A stretch of DNA of 64,000 nucleotides from JANXVY01 sp034408685. GTDB lineage: Bacteria; Pseudomonadota; Alphaproteobacteria; Rhizobiales; Hyphomicrobiaceae. The position numbers and the translations under genes are program-made. The stretch is from contig JAWXCP010000059.1 of the NCBI GenBank assembly GCA_034408685.1, positions 1 through 64,000 of the forward strand. Direction: 5' to 3'. Below, one piece after another: positions 45,203 through 53,941 of the stretch. Positions within the stretch are counted from its first letter, which is position 1; each line of letters opens with the position of its first letter. The notes under the pieces are model-generated. The model did no database searches, was not told the origin of the DNA, and saw nothing but the letters and a program-made list of their open reading frames with translations.

Positions 45203-45796
45203 ATGAAGACCAAGAAGCGTCGCGGAATGCAAGGCATAGCCCGGTTCTGGCGCGACGAATCCGGCGCGACGGCTGTGGAGTTCGGCTTCATCGCAATTCC
45301 CTTCTTCATGTTCATCTTTGGCACGATGAACCTCGGCTGGTTCTATTTCAATCAGCATCTGCTGGACCGTGGTGTTGAAGATGCGGCGCGCCGCATTCGC
45401 ACCGGCGAGGCGCAGAAAGGCGGCGTGACCATCGCCGAGTTCCGCAATCTCGTCTGCAACTCGATCAACGGGACGGGCTCTTACGGGACGCCCACCAGCA
45501 CTTTGTTGGATTGCTCAAAACTTACGATTTTGATGCAAAGCGCGAACACGTGGGCCGACATCGGACCCCAGAACTGTTTGTCTGGGGGCAACCAAACCGC
45601 GAGTTCAGGAACCGGCACAGATTCGTTGGCATCGCTGTCTGGCGCCCAGACCCGCCGAGTTTTGATGACAGCGTGTTACCGATGGGAAGTTGCTGGACAA
45701 CTTCCATTCTTGAAGCTCGGGAACATGAGCGGAAATGGGTCCGGCGCCCACATGTACTCGTCCACGGTCGCCTTCGTAACCGAAGAATATCAGTAA
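45203..45796 (+). CDS. TadE-like pseudopilin
   Basis: The 197-residue protein has a basic N terminus and a TadE/pseudopilin leader (FWRDESGATAVEFGFIAIPF), with the Gly processing site and Glu at mature position 5, then a membrane helix and a large periplasmic part with several cysteines (RNLVCNSING, LLDCSKL, PQNCLSGG, TACYRWEV). Minor pseudopilins of this type prime or cap Flp pilus assembly. It is followed 32 bp later by a second pseudopilin gene. Confidence 0.92.
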   Translation: MKTKKRRGMQGIARFWRDESGATAVEFGFIAIPFFMFIFGTMNLGWFYFNQHLLDRGVEDAARRIRTGEAQKGGVTIAEFRNLVCNSINGTGSYGTPTSTLLDCSKLTILMQSANTWADIGPQNCLSGGNQTASSGTGTDSLASLSGAQTRRVLMTACYRWEVAGQLPFLKLGNMSGNGSGAHMYSSTVAFVTEEYQ

Positions 45797-45828
45797 GCGA
45801 ATTTGGACACTTAAAGGTAAACGGCGTC

Positions 45829-46452
45829 ATGACGGTACTTCGCAATCGGATCAAACTCTGGAATAACTATGTCCAGGACGTGTCAGGCGTCGCTGCAATC
45901 GAGTTCGCCCTTATTCTCCCCATTCTTTTCGCTCTGTTTCTCGGAGTGGCGGAATATTCGCGCATGACGATGTACGCGCGCCGAGTCAATCAAGTCACGT
46001 CGATGCTGAGTGACCTCGTGGCGCGTGAAGAGAAGATCGATGACGCCGGGTTCAACGGCATTGAAGATGGCATCCGAACAGCCTGGAGACCGTTCGATGA
46101 CATCGACAATTTAAAGTTTCTTATCAGAAGCGTTCGGCGGGCCAGCGACTTGGCGACAAAAGTTCCCAAGGGGTCGGCCTACGTTGAGTGGAGTAAGCAG
46201 TTGATGGGGGCACAGACCGTGCCGAAGTGCTCGCCTTTTGTGCTACCCGTGCCCGACATGATTGCCAAAGGCAACAGCATGATCACCGTGACGGGATACT
46301 ATACCTATAATACGCTCTTAGGCGTGGTTGTACCCAGTATCGGGCTCACAACAACCGCGTTCCCATGGGAATATAACTCGAATCACTCTCCGCGCAACTC
46401 AGTGTGCGTGATCTACGACAACGTGAGCTGTAGCCAGACCAATTGTGAATGA
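45829..46452 (+). CDS. TadE/TadG-like pseudopilin
   Basis: The 207-residue protein has the leader DVSGVAAIEFALILPILFA, with a processing Gly and Glu at mature position 5, and a long periplasmic part (MYARRVNQVTSMLSDLVARE; MIAKGNSMITVTGYYTYNTL) ending in a Cys-rich segment (SVCVIYDNVSCSQTNCE). The ATG at 45829 is set by the leader; the open frame extends upstream only through the TadE gene. It should be cut by CpaA and work with the TadE-like protein. Confidence 0.9.
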   Translation: MTVLRNRIKLWNNYVQDVSGVAAIEFALILPILFALFLGVAEYSRMTMYARRVNQVTSMLSDLVAREEKIDDAGFNGIEDGIRTAWRPFDDIDNLKFLIRSVRRASDLATKVPKGSAYVEWSKQLMGAQTVPKCSPFVLPVPDMIAKGNSMITVTGYYTYNTLLGVVVPSIGLTTTAFPWEYNSNHSPRNSVCVIYDNVSCSQTNCE

Positions 46453-46587
46453 CGGCAAAAATCCGCAGCCGACGCGGATTTACTCCGCCCAGGAATAGTT
46501 GATGTTCCGCGCCGGTTGGGTTTTCGGTCTCTCAGACGTGCTTCATATGTTCTTGCGAAGCACAACAGAGGCGGCCACGGCCGACGC

Positions 46588-47253
46588 ATGATGGGTCGAA
46601 GGTCTAGCCATACACCTGACCAGCTCCGAGAGCTGATCATCACTTCTGCCAGCGACCTGGTGATCGACCATGGGTTGGTTGGTTTGTCTGCGCGCGAAAT
46701 CGCACGAAAAGTCGGCTATTCGCCAGGCACAATCTATAACGTCTTCCGCGACCTCGACGATCTGATTTTCACGATCGAGACCCGCATGTTGGACCGGCTC
46801 GCGGCTCAGATTGCAGCCCTGCCTCCAAATCCCGACCCGTCAAAGCGCATCGCGGCGCTCGCACACCTCTACCTACAGTTCAGCCTGGAAAAGCCCCGGA
46901 TCTGGAACCTGCTGATGGAGCATGTGCCAGCATCCCGTGTCGACCTGCCACTGGAATTTAAACAACGCATTGACGCCGTTATCAATGCGGTCGAGACCGT
47001 GGTTGCCCCGTTGGTCGATTTCGACAAGCTTCGGGCGAGACGAATCACGGCCGTCCTGTGGGCAGACCTCCACGGCATTTCGACACTCGCAACAGCACAA
47101 AAGCTGTCGCACGTAACGTCAGAAGAAGCAGCCGCCCTAGTCGACGATTTTGTCGCGATGTATACCGCTGGCATACATTTCGAGACGCCACCCGAGCCGC
47201 AAGTCGCCGCGCCGAGACCAAAAAAACGCGTTCCTGCAAAATTGCACGATTGA
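46588..47253 (+). CDS. TetR/AcrR family transcriptional regulator
   Basis: The 221-residue protein has a TetR helix-turn-helix (LRELIITSASDLVIDHGLVG, SAREIARKVGYSPGTIYNVF, then RDLDDLIFTIETRMLDRL) and a TetR C-terminal ligand/dimer domain (WNLLMEHVPASRVD; AVLWADLHGISTLATAQKLS). It stands 135 bp after the second pseudopilin gene. It could regulate the tad genes or a neighbouring gene; no operator was identified. An in-frame ATG at 46516 is an alternative start. Confidence 0.91.
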   Translation: MMGRRSSHTPDQLRELIITSASDLVIDHGLVGLSAREIARKVGYSPGTIYNVFRDLDDLIFTIETRMLDRLAAQIAALPPNPDPSKRIAALAHLYLQFSLEKPRIWNLLMEHVPASRVDLPLEFKQRIDAVINAVETVVAPLVDFDKLRARRITAVLWADLHGISTLATAQKLSHVTSEEAAALVDDFVAMYTAGIHFETPPEPQVAAPRPKKRVPAKLHD

Positions 47254-47359
47254 GCTTCACCGACGGCGGCACAGGATGCCGACGCCCGCCCCCGTGATTG
47301 ATTTCCAAGCCGACCTCACACTCGGCCAGCCTCTTTCGAGACGACGCCTTATCCTTGGC

Positions 47360-48259
47360 CTACTTTACTTCAGGAGCCGGTGCTTCCGTAGCAATCGTCC
47401 GGAACGGGTTGGTACGCGGCACTGTCGAACCGGTGGTCAGTGGTGCTGCCAATGGCGGCGTTGACTGAGCTGACCCAGACAAAGGATCTGTTGGCGCCTC
47501 GATCGGCGGATTGGTTCGGGTCGCAATCGCACGACCGTCGACGTCTATGACACCGAACCACGCGTCTTTCGGCAGCAGTCGGCCTTTTAGATCAGCCCAC
47601 ATCTGCGCGGACGACAGGCCTTTCGCAAAATCATGGATTGGTGGCGCGATGGCGATTGCAGCAACCGTCAATGCAGCCATGGCAACCGAGTGCCGCCAAT
47701 TGTTAAGATCGGCCAATTTGAAGGCCGTACCGAACGAAACTTTCAGTCGGGTGTCCATCACATCGACAGAATACAATTCGTCGAGCACCAAGTGTGTGAG
47801 ATAGCCGACCGCGAGGAATCCGGCTCCCAGCCACGCGATCCCGTCGTGCGTTCCCAGACAATGCTTAAACACGAGCGCGGTCAAAACACCGCAAAATACG
47901 GTTGCCAATAGCGAATGCCAGACGCCGCGATGGATCGCAATGCGATGGAATACGCCATGGACCCCGTAACGAACGCCAATGAGCGTGCCGAGCCATAAGA
48001 TCCATAGTTCGACAATCGAATAGTGCGGCGCCGCAGTGAACAGAACGGCAAACGAAAAGAAGATCGCAAGCCCGGCAAACAACGCGCGGCTCGGCCGACT
48101 GTCCTTGAGATCAATATCCGGCAGGATCGATCCCACCACACCGGCCAGCGTCACGGCGACAAGGCTTGGCGGATCGACGACGTTGGCACCGAGCGTGACG
48201 GTTGCAAGTGCACCCGACACGACCGTACCGACAGCGATGTGCGTTGTAAAATTGGCCAT
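47360..48259 (-). CDS. YdjM-like membrane-bound metal-dependent hydrolase family protein
   Basis: The 299-residue protein has the YdjM/DUF457 pattern: MANFTTHIAVGTVVSGALAT with an early His, GSILPDIDLKDSRPSRALF with acidic metal-binding residues, HRIAIHRGVWHSLLA with the His-rich loop, and GYLTHLVLDELYSVD. Members are membrane proteins with phospholipase- or hydrolase-like metal sites; E. coli YdjM is SOS-regulated. A Pro/Thr-rich ~70-residue tail follows. The ATG at 48259 is set by the family N terminus. Divergent from the CDF gene. Confidence 0.88.
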   Translation of the reverse strand: MANFTTHIAVGTVVSGALATVTLGANVVDPPSLVAVTLAGVVGSILPDIDLKDSRPSRALFAGLAIFFSFAVLFTAAPHYSIVELWILWLGTLIGVRYGVHGVFHRIAIHRGVWHSLLATVFCGVLTALVFKHCLGTHDGIAWLGAGFLAVGYLTHLVLDELYSVDVMDTRLKVSFGTAFKLADLNNWRHSVAMAALTVAAIAIAPPIHDFAKGLSSAQMWADLKGRLLPKDAWFGVIDVDGRAIATRTNPPIEAPTDPLSGSAQSTPPLAAPLTTGSTVPRTNPFRTIATEAPAPEVK

Positions 48260-48414
48260 GGATGATGGGCCCCCGTATTGGACTAGATCATCAGACCAAG
48301 TTCGATTCGCGCGGCCCTGCACAGGGTCTCGCTCGACTTGCATGTGGATAGTGCAATACCGCCTCGCGGTCGGCAGCCCTGGCCCGGAGGGCGGCCGTGT
48401 GACAGAACGGGCGA

Positions 48415-49323
48415 ATGGTAATACTCGCTCACAGCCCCTACCCGATTTCGCGCGTTGCACGCGCCAGCGTGGTTGTTGCGCTTGTGGTCACGGCAATCAA
48501 GGCCGCCGCTAGCATGCTGACCGGCAGCGTGGCGCTCTATTCTGATGCCCTCGAAGGCGGCGTCAACGTCGCCTCGGCTCTGGCCGTCTTATTAGCGGTC
48601 GAATACGCCCGGCATCCGCCCGACGACGACCACCCCTACGGCCATGAGAAGGCGGAGTATCTCGCTGCGGGCTTCGAGGGTGGCTTGATCGTGCTCGCGG
48701 CTGTTCTGATCCTCTACCAAGCGAGCAAGGCCTTCTTTGCAGTGCCCGAGCTGCATGGCTTGGGCGCGGGCGCTGCCGTAAACGCACTTGCTGCGGTCAT
48801 CAACGCTGGCTGGGGTTGGTATCTCGTATCGAGAGGGCGCGCCTGGGGGTCGGCAGCGCTGACCGCCGATGGCTTGCATGTGCTGACGGACGTATGGACG
48901 TCAGTCGGCGTGTTGGCCGGACTGGCATTGGCATGGCTAACCGGAGCCTGGTGGCTCGATCCGTTGATGGCCGTTGCTGTCGCAGTCTACATTTTGTGGG
49001 CCGGCTACGGGCTTATGCGTTCGTCGGCCAGCGGGCTTCTGGACGAAGCCGCCAGCCCCGAAGTGCAGCATCAGGTGGCAACCGCCATTCGCAGTCACGG
49101 CGTCGGCGCCATTCAGGCCCACCGCATCCGTACGCGGAAGGCTGGACGAATGACCTTCATCGAATTCCACCTCGTGGTGCCGGGATCGATGACCGTCGAA
49201 GCTGCGCATGCGATTTGCGATCGCATCGAACATGCCGTCGAGAGCGCGATCCAGAAGGCCGAAGTTTTGATTCATATCGAGCCAGCCCATGAAGCTGGCG
49301 AAGACGGCGTCATCGCGATCTGA
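48415..49323 (+). CDS. Cation diffusion facilitator (CDF) transporter
   Basis: The 302-residue protein has the CDF fold: six membrane segments, HPYGHEKAEY in the cytoplasmic loop, a TM5 site HVLTD (in TADGLHVLTDVWTS) and a C-terminal cytoplasmic ferredoxin-like domain (HRIRTRKAGRMTFIEFHLVV, VLIHIEPAHE). It exports divalent metals such as Zn, Fe or Mn against protons. The TM2 site reads SDALEGGVN, an E-x3-N variant instead of H/D-x3-D, seen in one common CDF subgroup, so metal choice should not be assumed to be zinc. Confidence 0.93.
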   Translation: MVILAHSPYPISRVARASVVVALVVTAIKAAASMLTGSVALYSDALEGGVNVASALAVLLAVEYARHPPDDDHPYGHEKAEYLAAGFEGGLIVLAAVLILYQASKAFFAVPELHGLGAGAAVNALAAVINAGWGWYLVSRGRAWGSAALTADGLHVLTDVWTSVGVLAGLALAWLTGAWWLDPLMAVAVAVYILWAGYGLMRSSASGLLDEAASPEVQHQVATAIRSHGVGAIQAHRIRTRKAGRMTFIEFHLVVPGSMTVEAAHAICDRIEHAVESAIQKAEVLIHIEPAHEAGEDGVIAI

Positions 49324-49475
49324 TCATCCATAATCGGACACGCCTTTACATCCTGTTTACCGACGCAGCCTACCCCTGACGCTACGAGCGAAGATGGCGC
49401 ACCGCCTATCGCGGCTGATTTTGATTGTGTTGCATCCACCATTCGAGACTTCCTGCGCCTGGAGCCCCGGCCAAT

Positions 49476-52103
49476 ATGTTCCGCCTCGCGATCGCAGCTT
49501 TGACGCTCACCGTCGCTGGCTGCGCGGGCCCCGATACCGGGCGCTTCCGCGAACCCTTGACCGATTGGCAGATGCGCAACATTGGCGGCCAGCATGAACT
49601 GGCAGCCTCCGTCGACGAAACCGGCGGCATTGGCGGACGCGTGGGCGTCCACAACGGCAACAGCGAGCAGACCGTCTATCCAGGCGCCGGATCTCTCGCA
49701 GCCCCGCATCCCGGCGTAACCTACGCCAGCAGCGGCAACGTCACCGTCAGCTTTGACGGCGTCGATGCGAAGGAGGCCGCAAAGGTCATTCTCGACGATG
49801 TGCTGCAGACGACTTACGCCATTGACCCACGGGTCGAAGGTAAGATCACGATCAAGTCTGGTAAGCCCGTTCCGCCTAGAGACGCGCTACGGCTACTGGA
49901 AACCGGATTGCAACAGGCCGGGGCGATCCTCGTGATCCGCAACGGCACCCACCATGTCGTCCCGAAAGGGCAAGCGCTTCCTGACGGTCCCAACGCGATC
50001 GTCCCGGCATCGCGCGGATCGGTTGCTGGTTTTATGACGCGTGCCGTCCAGTTGCGCCACATCGCTGCGGCCGAGATGTCTGAAATCTTGAAACCAATCA
50101 TGTCGAAAGACGGCATGGTTCGTGTCGACCAAGCTCGAAACGTCGTGGTTCTCGCAGGATCCAGCGCCGACCACGACGCCTGGATGGAAACGATCCGCAC
50201 ATTCGACGTCGATTGGTTGTCGAACCGATCGGTCGCAGTTTTCAAGATCACCTCGATGCCGATCGAAGCGATGGTCAAGAGCCTGACCGAGGTGCTGCGC
50301 AACGAGAACATCGGTGAGCAACTGGTCAAGTTCGTGCCGATCGAAGCTGGAAATTCGCTGCTCGCGGTTGCCAAGACACCCGAAGCGCTTCAGACCGCGC
50401 GCGGCTGGGTCAAGCGATTGGAAGCCGCAGGCGGCCAGCGGCTGCAGCTGTTCAACTATCAGATGCGGTACGCGCAAGCCTCTCAGGTTGCACCCATACT
50501 TGGCAAAGTGTTTGGCGTCGCAACCGCAAGCGAAGGCGAAGTTGCAGCCCTGACATCGCGCCCGGGCGGATCGGCTCAAGCGCGCGGAAACGGAGCTGCA
50601 AGCGCCAACCGTCCAGCCAGCGGCGGCGCCAATGTCACGCCGGCAGGGCAAGGGTTGAATGGCAATGGCAATGGCAACGGAGCGGGCTTGCTCGCACCGT
50701 CTGCCGCAAGCCCAGGCGCCATGCCCGGCGGTGTTGTGGCAGCGTCTGGCGCCCGCACACAGCTCGCCAGCGGTGGACTCGGCGGCGGCGGCGGCAGCGA
50801 AGGTGGACTACCGACATCGATGCGGATCATCGCCAACGAGCCGACCAACACGTTGCTGATCTATGCGACGGAAGACGAATTTGAAAAGGTCAAGAATGTT
50901 CTTCGGACGCTCGACGTGCCGCCCAAGCAGGTCCTGGTCGAAGCAACGATTGTCGAGGTCGGATTGAACGAGGACCTGCGTTACGGAGTCCAGTATTATC
51001 TCCAAGGCTCGATCAAGGGATTGCCGATCCAGGTCGCGCTGACCAACGGCAACTTCAACGGCGTCGGCCCGTCTGCGCCCGGTTTTGGTTTGACGCTCGA
51101 TGCCCCGGCAAAGGCGGTGATCGACGCATTGAACGACGTCACCCAAGTCAACGTCGTCTCCGCCCCGAACGTGATGGTTCTGAACAACCAGTCCGCCCGC
51201 CTCGTGGTTGGCGATCAGGTACCGATTGCAACGCAGTCAAGTTCAGACCCGCTCCAGGGCAATCAGGTTATCGTTAATACGATCGAGCTACGCGACACGG
51301 GCGTGATCTTTGAGGTGACCCCACGCATCAATTCGTCGGGCTCTGTCCAACTCGACATCGTCCAGGAAGTGTCGAGCGTGAAGCGCCAAGCCGACCCGAC
51401 ACTGACGCCGACGATTTCTCAACGCAAACTGTCAAGTTCGGTCACGGTAGAGAATGGTGAGACGATCGTTCTGGGCGGACTGTTCTCGACCCAAGGCAAT
51501 GTCGGCCGCGCTGGCCTCCCCATCCTGTCCGAGTTACCCGTTATTGGTGGCGCCTTCGGCCGCACGACGGACGCAACTGCCCGCACGGAACTGATTGTCT
51601 TGATCTCGCCAAAGATCGTGGGCGACAAGTTCCAAGCCCGCGCGGCAACGAACGAGATGCGCCGCCGCATTCAGGAATTGCGCTTCGAAGACGCCAACGT
51701 CTACGAAAAAGACTTAGCCCCGCCTGATGTCGTGGTCGAAAAGCCGGTCCCGGCCACGCCGTTACTGCCCGTCGAACGATCCAATTGCGAGCAACCCTGC
51801 TCGGTAATCCCGCTAACGCCAGCGCCTGTTTCGGGCGCGCCACACGCGCCCCAAGGCCCGAGTTTCAAGGACAGCGAACGTTTGACGACATCGAGCATTG
51901 GTAGGGCACAGCCCCAGGCGGCCACGGCATCGAAATCAGCCAAGCCTGCGGTGAGCGCGAACATGCCCAAATCACCGGCCGTCGAGAAGACACCGGTTGT
52001 CGAGAAACCGGCGGCAGCTGCCGCAAAGCCGACCGCCTCGGCTTCACGTCCCGGCGGGACACGTCCATCCGCAATCGGAGAATTGCGCACGGGCGTCTAT
52101 TGA
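49476..52103 (+). CDS. gspD: Type II secretion-type secretin GspD, predicted lipoprotein
   Basis: The 875-residue protein has a lipobox (LTLTVAGCAG, Cys at about 16), an N0 domain (VTVSFDGVDAKEAAKVILDD; IDPRVEGKITIKSGKPV), N1-N3 repeats (AAEMSEILKPIMSKDGMVRV; EALQTARGWVKRLEAAGG; NYQMRYAQASQVAPILGKVF), a Gly/Asn/Ala-rich linker (about residues 365-445), and a secretin domain (VEATIVEVGLNEDLRYGVQY; VVSAPNVMVLNNQSARLVVG; NGETIVLGGLFSTQGN; PVIGGAFGRT; LIVLISPKIV). A ~140-residue Pro/Ala-rich tail follows. No gspC, E-M or O gene is adjacent, so its partners lie elsewhere. Confidence 0.92.
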   Translation: MFRLAIAALTLTVAGCAGPDTGRFREPLTDWQMRNIGGQHELAASVDETGGIGGRVGVHNGNSEQTVYPGAGSLAAPHPGVTYASSGNVTVSFDGVDAKEAAKVILDDVLQTTYAIDPRVEGKITIKSGKPVPPRDALRLLETGLQQAGAILVIRNGTHHVVPKGQALPDGPNAIVPASRGSVAGFMTRAVQLRHIAAAEMSEILKPIMSKDGMVRVDQARNVVVLAGSSADHDAWMETIRTFDVDWLSNRSVAVFKITSMPIEAMVKSLTEVLRNENIGEQLVKFVPIEAGNSLLAVAKTPEALQTARGWVKRLEAAGGQRLQLFNYQMRYAQASQVAPILGKVFGVATASEGEVAALTSRPGGSAQARGNGAASANRPASGGANVTPAGQGLNGNGNGNGAGLLAPSAASPGAMPGGVVAASGARTQLASGGLGGGGGSEGGLPTSMRIIANEPTNTLLIYATEDEFEKVKNVLRTLDVPPKQVLVEATIVEVGLNEDLRYGVQYYLQGSIKGLPIQVALTNGNFNGVGPSAPGFGLTLDAPAKAVIDALNDVTQVNVVSAPNVMVLNNQSARLVVGDQVPIATQSSSDPLQGNQVIVNTIELRDTGVIFEVTPRINSSGSVQLDIVQEVSSVKRQADPTLTPTISQRKLSSSVTVENGETIVLGGLFSTQGNVGRAGLPILSELPVIGGAFGRTTDATARTELIVLISPKIVGDKFQARAATNEMRRRIQELRFEDANVYEKDLAPPDVVVEKPVPATPLLPVERSNCEQPCSVIPLTPAPVSGAPHAPQGPSFKDSERLTTSSIGRAQPQAATASKSAKPAVSANMPKSPAVEKTPVVEKPAAAAAKPTASASRPGGTRPSAIGELRTGVY

Positions 52104-52125
52104 CTTTGCCGCGCGGCCAATACGT

Positions 52126-52563
52126 TCAGCGGTAAACCAGGACCGGGCATTTCGCGCGTGTGATGACGCCCTGCGTTTGGCTGCCGAGCAATAGGCGCTC
52201 GATGCCGCGTCTGCCATGGGAGCCGACGACGATCAGATCGCAGCCGAGTCGCTCGGCCGACCATATGATGGCGTCCGCTGGCTCGCTGTCTGGAACGTGG
52301 AGCGTTTCGGCAGCAACCTCATGGGCTTTTGCAGCCTCGCTAAATCCGTCCAATACCAGCTTGGCTGCGTTGGACGCGGCGGCCTCGTAGGCCTCAATAC
52401 GCGTTGGTCCGCCGGGGCCCGCGACATCAAGCGCTGACCACATTTCCGTGGCCATAACGCCGGTCACCTTGGCACCGCACGATTTGGCAAGTTGCAGCCC
52501 GTGTTGGACCGCTTTACGCGCCACGTCCGATCCGTCCGTCGCAATCAAAATATGGCGATACAT
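52126..52563 (-). CDS. Universal stress protein, UspA family
   Basis: The 145-residue protein begins MYRHILIATDGSDVARKAV and ends with the ATP-binding signature GSHGRRGIERLLLGSQTQGV and CPVLVYR, so it is an ATP-binding Usp. Such proteins accumulate under starvation or stress. It converges on gspD with 22 bp between the stop codons. Confidence 0.94.
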   Translation of the reverse strand: MYRHILIATDGSDVARKAVQHGLQLAKSCGAKVTGVMATEMWSALDVAGPGGPTRIEAYEAAASNAAKLVLDGFSEAAKAHEVAAETLHVPDSEPADAIIWSAERLGCDLIVVGSHGRRGIERLLLGSQTQGVITRAKCPVLVYR

Positions 52564-52700
52564 GGGCGCCTCCGCTGACCTGTTGCCTACCGTTCGGGTC
52601 GAGCCGGGCTTGACCTGTCACGGCGTTGCTAGATCATGGCAATTTGGACAGGTTGTCCTTTGCGTTGGATCAAACGCAGCTGGAGCCGGTGGATGCGGTG

Positions 52701-53216
52701 TCAAACCGGGGGCGCGAACGTCGCGAGTTTGGCAAGCAGCCGTGTGATGTGTGCCTTGTTTGCCCCAAGATCGCTGCGTCCGAGCTGCGAGCGCGAATAT
52801 ATCGCCAGTGTCGAACGACCGTCGGGCTGATCGATAAACCGAACAACGACGGTATCGGGATAGCCCATCGTCAGGCTGCGAAAGACGTACCGGTCGGTCA
52901 GAGTTGCATCGTTGCTGTCGACATTCGATACGCGCGGCTCACTGGCGATAACCTTGACAAACGCCGCGCGCAAATCGCGGGCAGGTAACCCGTATACAGG
53001 CGTGGCAACGTCGATCAGCGCCTTACAGAAACCGGGTGGGCAGGCCAGCGCATCGTTCGGCGAGGTTCGTCGCTGCAGCGTTTCGAAAACGACAGGCCCG
53101 AGATCCGGGTCGCCCGCGAACCGCCAAAACCGATCTGCGCCAAGGGCATAGAATGCCACGACGATGAGAGCCACACCGAGCACAACGGCCGACGCGATCG
53201 TCGTGAGAATATTCAT
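52701..53216 (-). CDS. DUF1499 family protein
   Basis: The 171-residue protein has an N-terminal membrane anchor or signal segment (LTTIASAVVLGVALIVVAFY) and a DUF1499-type domain (NDALACPPGFCKALIDVATP; LPARDLRAAFVKVIASEPRV; YVFRSLTMGYPDTVVVRFID; STLAIYSRSQLGRSDLGANK). The start at 53216 follows the anchor. Function unknown; members are often exported and linked to stress or surface lipids. Confidence 0.88.
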   Translation of the reverse strand: MNILTTIASAVVLGVALIVVAFYALGADRFWRFAGDPDLGPVVFETLQRRTSPNDALACPPGFCKALIDVATPVYGLPARDLRAAFVKVIASEPRVSNVDSNDATLTDRYVFRSLTMGYPDTVVVRFIDQPDGRSTLAIYSRSQLGRSDLGANKAHITRLLAKLATFAPPV

Positions 53217-53366
53217 TTGTTTTCCAACCCCTATGGGACCACCGAAGCAAATACCCAGCCGGTCGATCATCACGGGGATTGTGGCCAGCCGTAAGGCTGC
53301 ACGCCCGCAAAACGAAGATGTGACCGGCCAGCCAAAGCGGCCGATCACACGGAAGTAGCTTAAACT

Positions 53367-53801
53367 TTAGCGGGCGATTTTCAGGAAGGCTTTGCCGTTC
53401 TTGGACTTAAGCTCGTCGCACTCGAGCGTTACGTCACCATCTGGGTTTGCTGCCTTGAAACGGGCTTCGGCAAGCGCCAGCCACTCCGGCAATTCGATCG
53501 TCTTGTCCTTGTCGGGATTGGCCGCCTCGAATTCCTTCTTGGTCAGGCGACCCTTGTACTCTTTCGCGTCGAGCTTACCGTCAGCGTTCTTATCGAGCTT
53601 CTTGAACACTTTGGTCGCCGAGGCTTTGGCTTCGGCCATATCAAGTTCGCCATCTGCATCGTCGTCAGTGGCCTTGATCTCGGCACACAGCTTCGGGGCC
53701 TTTGCAGACTTCTTTTCAGCTGCAGAGGCGCTGTCCGTGATGCCGTACGTCGCAAAGCCTGCGAACATGGCGACGGTCAAGGCGAGAATTGAGGTTTTCA
53801 T
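53367..53801 (-). CDS. Exported EF-hand calcium-binding protein
   Basis: The 144-residue protein has a signal peptide (LALTVAMFAGFATYGITDS, then ASAAEKK) and repeated EF-hand-like loops: TDDDADGELDMAEA, DKNADGKLDAKEY (the closest to canonical), NPDKDKTIELPEW and NPDGDVTLECDEL. It should bind calcium in the periplasm. AAGGAGATAGC lies just before the ATG at 53801. It is 140 bp downstream of rpoH on the same strand; whether it is co-transcribed is unclear. Confidence 0.9.
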   Translation of the reverse strand: MKTSILALTVAMFAGFATYGITDSASAAEKKSAKAPKLCAEIKATDDDADGELDMAEAKASATKVFKKLDKNADGKLDAKEYKGRLTKKEFEAANPDKDKTIELPEWLALAEARFKAANPDGDVTLECDELKSKNGKAFLKIAR

Positions 53802-53941
53802 AGCTATCTCCTTGCAATCATTTTGCGCTTTTTCGTGCCGCTCTCGTGACTTGGACCCTAATCGGCAGGTTCCGGCACGCCACGGTCCCGTCGCACTGCC
53901 ATATTTCCGCCTTGCAAGCCCGCGCCAGAAGCGCACACGCG

